Positions 45,728 to 54,401 of a stretch of DNA of 64,000 bases are shown piece by piece; the first letter of the stretch is position 1; each line of letters begins with the position of its first letter. The notes under the pieces are model-generated. The model made no database searches. It was not told the DNA's origin and saw nothing but the letters and a program-made list of their open reading frames with translations. A program made the translations under genes and the position numbers. Source of the stretch: Bacteroidota bacterium (GTDB taxonomy: Bacteria; Bacteroidota; Bacteroidia; Chitinophagales; BACL12); NCBI GenBank assembly GCA_029571985.1, contig JAKQVC010000048.1:114705-178704 (forward strand). The letters are read 5' to 3'.

Positions 45728-47278
45728 TTAATATTTAATTCGAACCGTTGTCTTAAATTCTTCAGGCAACGGAATCACTTTGCCATTTTCATCATAGAAG
45801 GTAACTACATAATCGCCACGCTCTAACAATGTATTCAGGTCGGTGTGTTTATGCAGAATATCTTCGATAGATAACACTTCTTTGCCACTGCCATCTTTCA
45901 TGACACATTTTACCACCTCATGCGGATCCAACAAGCGCTTTAACTTTGGCAGCTTATTGGCGCCATTTACTACCCAGGCCGGTTGATTCGGGTCTATGGT
46001 TTTTCCAGGCTTAGTTGTTGTTGTTTTATCATTAATCACTTTTACCTGCAAACTTGAATCTACTTCAATTTTTCCGGCATAGGCATGCGTGGCATCAGCA
46101 ATTAAAAACTTGTAAGTGCCAGGTTCCTGAACACGAACAACCACTTCTTCGTTTCGGTTTAATTTTTCCTTTTGTACAACTACCGTATCGCGCAGCAATA
46201 TGAAATTAAACTCCGGATCAATATTGTTATAAGCCAATGACTGCACTTCTGTTGTATTCACGATAACATGCATATAAGGTTCAACCGCCAAAGCGTCACC
46301 TGGATCTACATCTGCTGACTGAGGATTTTCTAAAAACCACAATTGCGAAACAGCATCGGTACGCCAGAAATCAATTAAATCCTTAGCAATCCGTTGAATT
46401 CCCTTATCTGTTGGATGCACGCCATCATTAGAAATTAAATCGCGTGTAATGGCATACCCATCGGCACGAGGTTTTTCGCCCTGTGTCCAGAAATAGGGTC
46501 CCCACAAAATAAGCGGAGCAACTGCATTCGGCCCTTTATAGGCCAGATCAGGGTCGCCATTGATTTGGTTTTCAATTAATTGTTTGCACACCCAGCCGTT
46601 TAAATACGCCTTCGGTTCACGATGTTTATCTTTTGCATCTGCAGGCATGAATTCAGTTGTGTGGCGGCCTGACACATAAAATAATTTCAGGTTAGGATAA
46701 TGCTCTTTGCAATACCTGGCCATAAATGCAAATTCTTTGGTGAGCTGATTCACGCGTGCATCAAAAGCGTTATCCTTATTGCGCAGATTGTCCTCCTGAA
46801 ACCATAATACTTGTACCTGTTCAAGACTTAATCCCGCCTCTTTAACTCTGGCATCAATGGCGCCCCAAAACTTCGCAGCAGGGTCCATGATATCACTCAA
46901 ATCCTGTCCGCCAATTCCACAGTTAACAAAAACCAATTCCTCATTCACACCCGGTGTAGATGGCACCTGCGTTTCTAAACCGTTGCCAAACATGGCCACT
47001 GTGGAGGCTCCAAGTCCGATTAAACCAATTTTTCCATCAGCACTTGGCTTTCCGGATTTATCTAATGGTTGAACTGATTTCGCCATTTCAACAGCATCTG
47101 CATAAAAAGCGGCAGGCATATCATTGCTGCCATTTGGGTATAAGCCGCCCTGATGCCCCATGAACATACCGGTTCCCAGTTCATCTATGGGTGGCAATTC
47201 ATTGACATTACTGCTCTGCCCATGCGCAAAGAAGGCGCTGAGCGCACTAAATAATCCTAACATGATTTTCCTTTTCAT
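45728..47278 (-). CDS. Secreted SGNH/GDSL-like hydrolase with C-terminal extension
   Basis: 516 aa. Signal peptide MKRKIMLGLFSALSAFFAHG. SGNH blocks are recognisable: GLGASTVAMFG in place of the GDS block (Ser in GAS), NCGIGGQDLSD, and DGVHPT with the Asp-x-x-His pair. About 200 residues after the catalytic part look like beta domains (VVVRVQEPGTYKFLIADATHAYAGK). Members hydrolyse esters in polysaccharides or lipids; substrate unknown. Encoded on the opposite strand between the macroglobulin and pbpC genes. A role in cell-wall ester removal would fit but is inference. Confidence 0.85.
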   Translation of the reverse strand: MKRKIMLGLFSALSAFFAHGQSSNVNELPPIDELGTGMFMGHQGGLYPNGSNDMPAAFYADAVEMAKSVQPLDKSGKPSADGKIGLIGLGASTVAMFGNGLETQVPSTPGVNEELVFVNCGIGGQDLSDIMDPAAKFWGAIDARVKEAGLSLEQVQVLWFQEDNLRNKDNAFDARVNQLTKEFAFMARYCKEHYPNLKLFYVSGRHTTEFMPADAKDKHREPKAYLNGWVCKQLIENQINGDPDLAYKGPNAVAPLILWGPYFWTQGEKPRADGYAITRDLISNDGVHPTDKGIQRIAKDLIDFWRTDAVSQLWFLENPQSADVDPGDALAVEPYMHVIVNTTEVQSLAYNNIDPEFNFILLRDTVVVQKEKLNRNEEVVVRVQEPGTYKFLIADATHAYAGKIEVDSSLQVKVINDKTTTTKPGKTIDPNQPAWVVNGANKLPKLKRLLDPHEVVKCVMKDGSGKEVLSIEDILHKHTDLNTLLERGDYVVTFYDENGKVIPLPEEFKTTVRIKY

Positions 47279-47294
47279 ATTTTGGGGTTTTTAA

Positions 47295-47322
47295 TTGAAT
47301 AGCTGCAAATATCATACCTTTA
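47295..47322 (+). promoter_or_regulatory. Promoter of repeat-protein/pbpC operon: TTG-N17-TACCTTTA
   Basis: TTG at 47295-47297 and TACCTTTA at 47315-47322, 17 bp apart, 33 nt before the ATG at 47356. Only the last base deviates from TAnnTTTG. Confidence 0.5.
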
Positions 47323-47355
47323 TTCTAAACATCTTCGTTTATAGTAAGTTCTGCG

Positions 47356-48516
47356 ATGACCACCTCTTACGTATCCTCGTTGCTTCTGGCACTTTGCTTT
47401 CTGCACATGCACTCCATGTACGCCCAGCCGATGCTCAGTTATACAGACCCGCAAGGCGATTTATACGTGAGCGATAGTGGCCGCCTGGTGCATTTGGAAC
47501 ATATGCCCATACGCTCCATCCAATATGCCGCCAATAGCATTGCCTACCTCGATAATGATGGAGAACTTAATTATTATGCGCGCCATAAACAGCAAATTCT
47601 TGATGTTACCAACCCTTCATTCTACAGTAATACCGATTACTATCTCTATTATGCGAACGGTGGCAGCTTCAGTGTGTATGACGGTAAGGAACGACGATAC
47701 CTCGGCTATATTCAAAACCATCCATATGCGTTTGGTGACAGCTTGGCTGCAATTCATGATTTTTCAGGGTATTTTTATGTGTACGAACAAGGCATGCTCA
47801 TTGAATTGGAGCAGCAACCGGTATTGCGTGTAACAGCAGGCGATAATACGCTGGCATATATTAATCATATCGGTCAATTCAGGGTGTATTTACATGGAGA
47901 ACAAATGGATGTAGATAGCTACGCACCCATTGCATTTCAAGCCGCTGCAAATACAGTAGCCTATATTGATAATTATAATTATCTAAAAGTATTGTGGAAT
48001 GGGGAGATTACAGAGCTGACACATTTTGCACAAATAAATTGTTTATCTACCATTATCAATGATGAACCTGAACTGGCTAATTATTGCAATGGTCCTGTTG
48101 TTGTTAATGTAGAATCAGGTTTACCGGTTTTCAAAACGGGTGATGAACTGGTAGCCTATATTGATGATGAAGAAAACTTTTATGTGTATAGCAAGGGCGT
48201 GCTTACAAAACTGGAAGATCAAATACCGGAACAATACACCGTAATTGATAACCTGCTTTGGTATGTAGATGGAAACGGCTTTCTTAAAGCATTTCTGAAT
48301 GGTGAATTACACGTTGTTGAAACCTATTTACCCAAAAACATCAAAGCCGATAAAAACACATTGGTATATACAGATTTAGACAACAGACTAAAAGCATTTT
48401 ACAACGGTAAAAAAATGTCTGTATCTGAAAATATCATTCAATCTTTTGAGTTGAATAACAACATGGTCATGTATAGCGACATGCCCAATAAGTATAAATT
48501 TTTCATCCTCCGATAA
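47356..48516 (+). CDS. Secreted protein of ~10 tandem ~35-residue repeats, coupled to pbpC
   Basis: 386 aa. Signal peptide ends around residue 24 (YAQ). From there to the C-terminus about ten repeats of ~35 residues are seen, with core N-[TS]-[LV]-A-Y-[IV]-D-x2-G-x-[FL]-x-[VA]-[YF]-x-x-G and a following hydrophobic strand, e.g. NTLAYINHIGQFRVYLHG, NTVAYIDNYNYLKVLWNG, LLWYVDGNGFLKAFLNG. The pattern suggests a beta-propeller or solenoid. No catalytic residues are obvious. Its stop is 1 bp before the pbpC start, so the two are translationally coupled. I do not recognise the family; a periplasmic accessory of PBP1C or the macroglobulin is the best inference. Confidence 0.85.
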   Translation: MTTSYVSSLLLALCFLHMHSMYAQPMLSYTDPQGDLYVSDSGRLVHLEHMPIRSIQYAANSIAYLDNDGELNYYARHKQQILDVTNPSFYSNTDYYLYYANGGSFSVYDGKERRYLGYIQNHPYAFGDSLAAIHDFSGYFYVYEQGMLIELEQQPVLRVTAGDNTLAYINHIGQFRVYLHGEQMDVDSYAPIAFQAAANTVAYIDNYNYLKVLWNGEITELTHFAQINCLSTIINDEPELANYCNGPVVVNVESGLPVFKTGDELVAYIDDEENFYVYSKGVLTKLEDQIPEQYTVIDNLLWYVDGNGFLKAFLNGELHVVETYLPKNIKADKNTLVYTDLDNRLKAFYNGKKMSVSENIIQSFELNNNMVMYSDMPNKYKFFILR

Positions 48517-48517
48517 T

Positions 48518-50878
48518 ATGCCTTTCCGCGACAAAGTGGAACGCCTGGTAGTTCGCGTGCACAATTGGTCTAATCGTCAGCGATTGGGCAGATTTACCTA
48601 TAAGTTACTGGCAGGTGTTGCTATCGCGATGGGGGCATTTTTACTGTTTAATGTATGCTTCCCATGTCGGGTGCGGGTAGATTACGCACAAATTGTGACT
48701 GCATCTGATGGAACGGTTATGACAGCCTTTCTCACGCGTGATGACAAATGGCGCATGATGACCGAACTGGATGAAATTACACCTGACATGCAAAAGGCAA
48801 TTGTATTTAAGGAGGATAAATATTTTTATCAGCATCCTGGTGTAAATCCGGCTGCAATTGCGCGCGCTTTGTTTAATAATATCAAAACAGGAACCCGCAC
48901 ATCCGGGGCCAGCACCATTACGATGCAGGTTGCGCGTATGTTACAACCAAAAGAAAGAACATATGGCAATAAAATGCTTGAGATGTTTCGCGCACTGCAA
49001 TTAGATATGTTGTATTCAAAGGCTGAAATCCTGCAACTCTACCTCAACCTCGTTCCTTACGGCGGAAATATTGAAGGCGTAAAAGCCGCATCGGTATTAT
49101 ATCTTGGAAAAAACCCCGAAGTATTATCGCTTGCAGAATTAACAGCGCTGAGCATAATCCCAAACAGACCTACCTCGCTGCGTCCGGGCATAAATAATGA
49201 TATCATTACCCAGGAAAGAAATAAATGGCTAGAACGATTCAGAGAAGCCGGATTATTTTCAGATGAGACAATTGATGATGCGATAAATGAACCTTTTAAT
49301 GCCATTAGAACCGAAGTGCCCAAAATGGCACGACATTTCAGCACACGCATGCGACTTACACATCCCGGCATACCGATTATCAAAACTACCATCCAACCCG
49401 AAGTGCAGGATAAGTGCGAACAACTCTTGCAGGATTATGTAAAAACACTTTGGACTTACAATATTCAAAATGGTGCCTGTATAGTCATCAACAACCACAC
49501 ACATCAAATTGATGCTTATGTTGGAAGTGCCGATTTTTTTAATACGGTTGATGGCGGTCAGGTTGACGGTGTGCGGTCTGTTCGCTCTCCGGGTAGTACA
49601 TTAAAACCATTATTATATGCATTAGCCTTTGATGCAGGTTTGTATACACCACAGGCAGCTATCGCAGATGTACCGGTAAATTATAGCGGTTATGCACCGG
49701 AAAATTATGATGAAACTTATCATGGTAATGTAACCATTGCACATGCATTAGCTAACAGTCTGAATGTGCCCGCCGTAAGGGTGCTGCATGAATTGGGTAT
49801 GGAACAATATATACAGGCATTAACGGCATCCGGATTTAATACAATTGCTGAACAAAAGAAAGATTTAGGTTTATCACTTGCATTAGGCGGATGTGGTGTA
49901 ACACTTGAAGAGCTTACTCGATTATATGCTGCTTTTGCCACCTCTGGCACCCAACATCATCTTGCCTATCTGCAAGAGGATAAGGATACCTCAACCGTTA
50001 AAATCTGTTCGCCGGAAGCTGCTTTTATGATAACAGAAATTCTGACACAACTCACACGTCCTGATTTACCTGTGTATTATCAAAATGCGCGCAATGTGCC
50101 AACGGTAGCCTGGAAAACCGGAACCAGTTACGGCAGAAGAGATGCCTGGAGTATCGGTTATAACAGCGATTATACTGTTGGAGTATGGATAGGTAATTTC
50201 AGTGGAACAGGTATTCCGGAATTAACTGGTGCACAGGTGGCAACTCCTCTCCTATTCAATTTATTTTATGCACTCAATACCAAAACAGATGGCACCTGGA
50301 ATCGCATGCCAGAAAATGTGCAGTTCAGATATGTATGCGATATAACCGGAAAAATCCCTTCAGCCCAATGTCAAAATCAGGTGATGGATTATTTCATTCC
50401 GGGAAAATCGCCAAATGACACCTGCCGTCATCTTATTCCTGTTCAGGTAGATGCACATGCCAAAGAAAGCTACTGCACCACATGCTTACCTGAAACCGGA
50501 TATAAAACCGTATGGTATGAAAATATCAGTCCTGAATTAATAAGCTGGCGCATAGAAAATCATATTCCGTTTGAAAAAATACCACCGCATAATTCAAAAT
50601 GCGAACGGGTATTTACGGAAAACGCACCTGTTATTACCAGCCCGTTAAGTCAAATGGAATATCTGCTCGAAAAAGAAGACCCGCAAAAAATCATGTTGCA
50701 GGCCAACGTAGCAGCTGATGTAGAAAAAGTATTCTGGTATGTCAACAACAAACTGCTCACCTCCGCAAAAGCAGGAGAGGCTGTGTTTTATGTGCCTACT
50801 GAAGGAAAAACGGTTGTCAGTTGCTCAGATGATAAAGGCAGAAATGCAAAAACTACATTTACAGTAACCTTTTTCTGA
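48518..50878 (+). CDS. pbpC: Penicillin-binding protein 1C
   Basis: 786 aa bifunctional peptidoglycan synthase. One N-terminal membrane helix (about 28-48); glycosyltransferase GT51 domain with FKEDKYFYQHPGV carrying the catalytic Glu, TSGASTITMQ and MLEMFRALQLD. Transpeptidase with STLK (Ser360, Lys363), SLN and KTGTS motifs. The end is the PBP1C-specific C-terminal domain (DVEKVFWYVNNKLL to TFTVTFF). The pairing with an alpha-2-macroglobulin gene is conserved in many bacteria. Here the immediate upstream partner is the repeat protein at 47356. Confidence 0.96.
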   Translation: MPFRDKVERLVVRVHNWSNRQRLGRFTYKLLAGVAIAMGAFLLFNVCFPCRVRVDYAQIVTASDGTVMTAFLTRDDKWRMMTELDEITPDMQKAIVFKEDKYFYQHPGVNPAAIARALFNNIKTGTRTSGASTITMQVARMLQPKERTYGNKMLEMFRALQLDMLYSKAEILQLYLNLVPYGGNIEGVKAASVLYLGKNPEVLSLAELTALSIIPNRPTSLRPGINNDIITQERNKWLERFREAGLFSDETIDDAINEPFNAIRTEVPKMARHFSTRMRLTHPGIPIIKTTIQPEVQDKCEQLLQDYVKTLWTYNIQNGACIVINNHTHQIDAYVGSADFFNTVDGGQVDGVRSVRSPGSTLKPLLYALAFDAGLYTPQAAIADVPVNYSGYAPENYDETYHGNVTIAHALANSLNVPAVRVLHELGMEQYIQALTASGFNTIAEQKKDLGLSLALGGCGVTLEELTRLYAAFATSGTQHHLAYLQEDKDTSTVKICSPEAAFMITEILTQLTRPDLPVYYQNARNVPTVAWKTGTSYGRRDAWSIGYNSDYTVGVWIGNFSGTGIPELTGAQVATPLLFNLFYALNTKTDGTWNRMPENVQFRYVCDITGKIPSAQCQNQVMDYFIPGKSPNDTCRHLIPVQVDAHAKESYCTTCLPETGYKTVWYENISPELISWRIENHIPFEKIPPHNSKCERVFTENAPVITSPLSQMEYLLEKEDPQKIMLQANVAADVEKVFWYVNNKLLTSAKAGEAVFYVPTEGKTVVSCSDDKGRNAKTTFTVTFF

Positions 50879-50883
50879 ATCGA

Positions 50884-51609
50884 TTATTTATTTGCGTCGT
50901 AATACGCAAAAACATCTTTTACAATTTGACTTACTCTGGAGCCAGGATCCTGACGTATTTTTAATTCTTCCTGCTCGATCATCAAAAATAATCCATCTAA
51001 GGCTTTTTGTGTTACATAAGCTGATAAATCCGGATTTAAATCTTCTACAAGCGGAATTTTGTTATAATAATTTACGGCATCGCTCCAATATTTGGTTGCT
51101 CCCACCTGACTTAGTGAGCTTTCAATTACCGGTTTAAATTTATTCGTAAGCTCGGTGGTGGTTGTTTTTTCAAGATAAGCAGTTGCAGCATTATTTGCGC
51201 CAAACAAAATATCCATCGCATCATTTATCGTCATGCTTCTGATACTGTTAATTAAAATAGGGGCAGCCTCTGCTGCAGCATCTTCAGCCGCGCGGTTGAG
51301 TGAAGTAATCACATCATCGCACATTTTATTCATGCCTAAATCGCGCAAGGTTGTTTCAATTTTTTGCGCTTCCGGTGGGAATGGAATTTTAACTGAGGGA
51401 TTTTTTAAATACCCATCCAATTTTGCCAAGGCAGAAGAACCATTATTAGCCCCTTGCACTAAAGCTTCCATAAGTCCATTGGCAGCCTGCTGCTCCGTAA
51501 TGGCGGGTGTTATCACTGAGTTTAACACTTCTTCCATCACCTGTGGGTCGCAGGTTGAACTTGTGAGCACGCCGACTGTTAGTATACCCAGCAAACTATT
51601 TCGTACCAT
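50884..51609 (-). CDS. DUF4197 protein
   Basis: 241 aa. Weak lipoprotein-like signal (TSSTC, Cys20). The helical body matches the DUF4197 pattern: NGLMEALVQGANNGSSAL, DAMDILFGANNAATAYLEKTT and the terminal ALDGLFLMIEQEE. Function is unknown; it is predicted to be exported. Convergent with pbpC (5 bp between stops) and divergent from the cinA gene. Confidence 0.9.
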   Translation of the reverse strand: MVRNSLLGILTVGVLTSSTCDPQVMEEVLNSVITPAITEQQAANGLMEALVQGANNGSSALAKLDGYLKNPSVKIPFPPEAQKIETTLRDLGMNKMCDDVITSLNRAAEDAAAEAAPILINSIRSMTINDAMDILFGANNAATAYLEKTTTTELTNKFKPVIESSLSQVGATKYWSDAVNYYNKIPLVEDLNPDLSAYVTQKALDGLFLMIEQEELKIRQDPGSRVSQIVKDVFAYYDANK

Positions 51610-51656
51610 AACGCATGAATTTTGAGCAAATTAAAAGAATAAACATGGATTACACA

Positions 51657-51664
51657 TAAGTTTG
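51657..51664 (+). promoter_or_regulatory. -7 box TAAGTTTG of cinA-like gene
   Basis: Full TAnnTTTG match, 30 nt before the ATG at 51695. No good -33 TTG. Confidence 0.4.
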
Positions 51665-51694
51665 CACTGCATTTTTACGAACAACATATCCTAT

Positions 51695-52969
51695 ATGTCA
51701 AATAAACAGATTCTGGCTGCGATTGTCAGCATTGGCGATGAGATTTTGAATGGCACTACTATCAATACAAATGCCTCATGGATCAGCACGCAATTGCAAC
51801 CGCTTGGCATCAGCATTCATGAAGTCATCGCCATCAGCGATAACGCGCAGCATATTACTTCGTGCCTGGAATCGTATTTGAACCGGGTTCAACTGATTGT
51901 GATAACAGGCGGACTTGGCCCTACCAAAGATGATATCACAAAAAAAACGCTGTGTACACTGTTTGGCAGCGAGTTAGTTTTTGACCAGGATATCTACAAC
52001 CGTCTGAAAGAAACCTTTGAAAAACGCAACATACCCTTCACTGAAAACAATCGCGACCAGGCCATGTACCCGAATAATTGCCGGGTTTTGCCCAACGCCC
52101 TAGGTACTGCGCAGGGTATGTGGTTCGACCGGAATGGCACCATCGTCGTAAGCCTGCCGGGCGTTCCCTTCGAAATGAAAGGCCTAATGACCGATCAGGT
52201 GATACCATTAATCAGGCAAACCTTTACCTTGCCCGTGATCCTGAACAGATATTTTATGACCAGCGGTATTTCAGAGAGTTATCTGGCAAGGCAACTGGAA
52301 TCGGTGGAGGACAAACTACCCGATTATATCGGATTAGCCTATTTACCCTCCCCGGCAGTCGTAAAACTGAGGTTAACAGCCCAGGGCAGACCGGTTTCAG
52401 AAATGGAAGAGATGCTGAATCGCCTGTCGGCAGAGGTTTCAGGCATTCTTGGATCAGGCATTTACGCCTTTGAACCGGTGCTGCTGGAAGAACATATCGG
52501 TAAACTGCTTAAGGAATCGGGTAAAACCTTATCCATTGCAGAAAGCTGCACCGGAGGCAAACTTAGCCATAAAATCACCTCAGTTCCTGGCAGCTCGGCG
52601 TATTTCCCCGGGAGTATGGTTACGTATAGTTATGCCATCAAAACGAGCCACCTGCAGGTGCCCGAAGAGGTACTGCAGACCTATGGCGCAGTAAGTCAAG
52701 AAACGATAGAATATATGTTGGATGGGGCTTTGAGGCAATTTGGCTCCGATTATGCCATAGCCATCAGCGGCATTGCAGGCCCCGATGGCGGAACCCCTGA
52801 AAAACCTGTCGGAACGGTATGGATTGGCGTGGCTGGCAATGGTGACCGCTTTATCAAAAAGCATTTTTTCAACAAAAACCGGGAAATCAATATCGAATAC
52901 GCCTGCATGTTTGCCCTCCATGAACTCCGATTGTTATTATCAAAACACCTTGCTAAACCTGCCCAATAA
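51695..52969 (+). CDS. cinA: CinA-family protein (competence/damage-inducible, NMN amidohydrolase)
   Basis: 424 aa from ATG 51695 (MSNKQILAAIVSIGDEILNG); an 11-codon open extension is rejected. The N-terminal MoCF-like domain has IVITGGLGPTKDDITK. The C-terminal amidase domain has the CinA motif SIAESCTGGKLSH and the ISGIAGPDGG segment. The C-terminal part deamidates nicotinamide mononucleotide in NAD recycling. Its 3' end contains the promoter of the next gene. Confidence 0.94.
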   Translation: MSNKQILAAIVSIGDEILNGTTINTNASWISTQLQPLGISIHEVIAISDNAQHITSCLESYLNRVQLIVITGGLGPTKDDITKKTLCTLFGSELVFDQDIYNRLKETFEKRNIPFTENNRDQAMYPNNCRVLPNALGTAQGMWFDRNGTIVVSLPGVPFEMKGLMTDQVIPLIRQTFTLPVILNRYFMTSGISESYLARQLESVEDKLPDYIGLAYLPSPAVVKLRLTAQGRPVSEMEEMLNRLSAEVSGILGSGIYAFEPVLLEEHIGKLLKESGKTLSIAESCTGGKLSHKITSVPGSSAYFPGSMVTYSYAIKTSHLQVPEEVLQTYGAVSQETIEYMLDGALRQFGSDYAIAISGIAGPDGGTPEKPVGTVWIGVAGNGDRFIKKHFFNKNREINIEYACMFALHELRLLLSKHLAKPAQ

Positions 52970-52980
52970 ACGTAATTTTG
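52950..52980 (+). promoter_or_regulatory. Promoter of E2 gene: TTG-N20-TAATTTTG
   Basis: TTG 52950-52952 and TAATTTTG 52973-52980, 20 bp apart: both elements match the Bacteroidota consensus exactly. It overlaps the end of cinA; the E2 start is at 53054, leaving a ~70-nt leader. Confidence 0.65.
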
Positions 52981-53053
52981 CGACAATGGGGATAGCGTGC
53001 CGGAAATTAGCCGGACTGCTTCCTTTTACGTATAACATTTGAACTATTTATAC

Positions 53054-54367
53054 ATGTCGCAGAAAGAACTGATTATGCCCAAGATGGGCGAGAGTATTAT
53101 GGAAGCAACCATTTTGAAATGGTTGAAGAAGGAAGGAGACAGCGTTGGTGTTGACGAGGCTGTTCTGGAAATAGCTACCGACAAGGTAGACTCTGAGGTG
53201 CCTTCACCTTTTGCCGGAACGATTACAAAAATCTTATTTAACGAAGGCGACGTTGTTCAAATCGGAAAAGCTATCGCCATTATTTCAGGTGAAGGCGGTC
53301 AAACCATCGTTTCTGCACCTGTTACCGAAACCCCCGCTAAGCAGGAAGTAGTGGTGCAGTCGCCTGTTGAAACAAAAGTCAAAGAAGTGGTTTCTGCTGC
53401 CGGATCAACCGGAGGCGACCGTTTTTATAGCCCATTAGTATTGAATATCGCTCGGGAAGAGGGCATCAGCATGTCAGAACTGGAACGCATTCCGGGTACG
53501 GGAAAAGACAATCGTGTTACCAAGTCTGATATTTTGAATTACGTGCAAAATCGCGGCACACAACAAGCTCAAACAACAACCAGGGAAGTGGTTCAAACGG
53601 AAGCACCGGTTGCTAAAAAAGAAGAACCTGTTGTTACACAAAGCAGCTCTGTTACCGGAAATGCAGATATCCGCGAAATGGACCGCATGCGCAAACTGAT
53701 TGCCGATCATATGGTAATGAGCAAGCGTACATCTCCACACGTAACGTCATATGTTGAAGTTGACATGACACCGATTGTGGAATGGCGTAATCGCATTAAA
53801 GACAAATTTGAAAAACGCGAAGGTCAGAAAATCACCTTCACACCAATTTTTGTTGAGGCATTAGCCAAAGCGATAAAAGATTTGCCCGGCATCAATGTCT
53901 CTGTTGACGGATACAATGTGATTTATAAAAAGGATATCAATATTGGAATGGCGGCAGCATTACCAACCGGAAATCTGATTGTTCCGGTAATTAAAAATGC
54001 TGATCGCATGAATCTGGTTGGATTAACAATGGCCGTAAATGATTTTGCTGCACGCGCCAGAGCGAATAAACTTAAACCAGAAGAAATTCAGGAAGGTACA
54101 TTTACACTGACCAACGTTGGTTCATTTGGTAGTTTAATGGGAACCCCTATTATTAACCAACCACAGGTGGCCATTTTAGCTGTTGGCGCTATAAAAAAAC
54201 GCCCGGTGGTATTAGAAACACCACAGGGTGATGTAATTGCCATCCGACATATGATGTTCATGAGCATGAGCTATGATCATCGTGTTGTAGATGGTATGTT
54301 GGGCGGTACATTCCTCAAACGTGTTGCCGATTATCTGGAATCATTCGACACCACTCGTGAGATTTAA
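53054..54367 (+). CDS. Dihydrolipoamide acyltransferase E2 of a 2-oxoacid dehydrogenase
   Basis: 437 aa from ATG 53054. One lipoyl domain (1-78) with Lys44 in ATDKVDSE as lipoylation site; then a flexible linker, a peripheral-subunit-binding domain (FYSPLVLNIAREEGI, GKDNRVTKSDIL), a second linker, and the catalytic domain ending in SYDHRVVDG with the active His and Asp. It forms the core of pyruvate, branched-chain or 2-oxoglutarate dehydrogenase; the sequence alone does not decide, though the layout is common for branched-chain types in Bacteroidota. E1 and E3 are not adjacent. Confidence 0.95.
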   Translation: MSQKELIMPKMGESIMEATILKWLKKEGDSVGVDEAVLEIATDKVDSEVPSPFAGTITKILFNEGDVVQIGKAIAIISGEGGQTIVSAPVTETPAKQEVVVQSPVETKVKEVVSAAGSTGGDRFYSPLVLNIAREEGISMSELERIPGTGKDNRVTKSDILNYVQNRGTQQAQTTTREVVQTEAPVAKKEEPVVTQSSSVTGNADIREMDRMRKLIADHMVMSKRTSPHVTSYVEVDMTPIVEWRNRIKDKFEKREGQKITFTPIFVEALAKAIKDLPGINVSVDGYNVIYKKDINIGMAAALPTGNLIVPVIKNADRMNLVGLTMAVNDFAARARANKLKPEEIQEGTFTLTNVGSFGSLMGTPIINQPQVAILAVGAIKKRPVVLETPQGDVIAIRHMMFMSMSYDHRVVDGMLGGTFLKRVADYLESFDTTREI

Positions 54368-54401
54368 TCGCGGCATCTTAATCGCATAAAGGAAACCACA
54401 T

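Noticed and set aside
52078..52473. 131-codon plus-strand frame inside cinA
   Set aside because: Overlaps the conserved CinA frame and shows no family motif.
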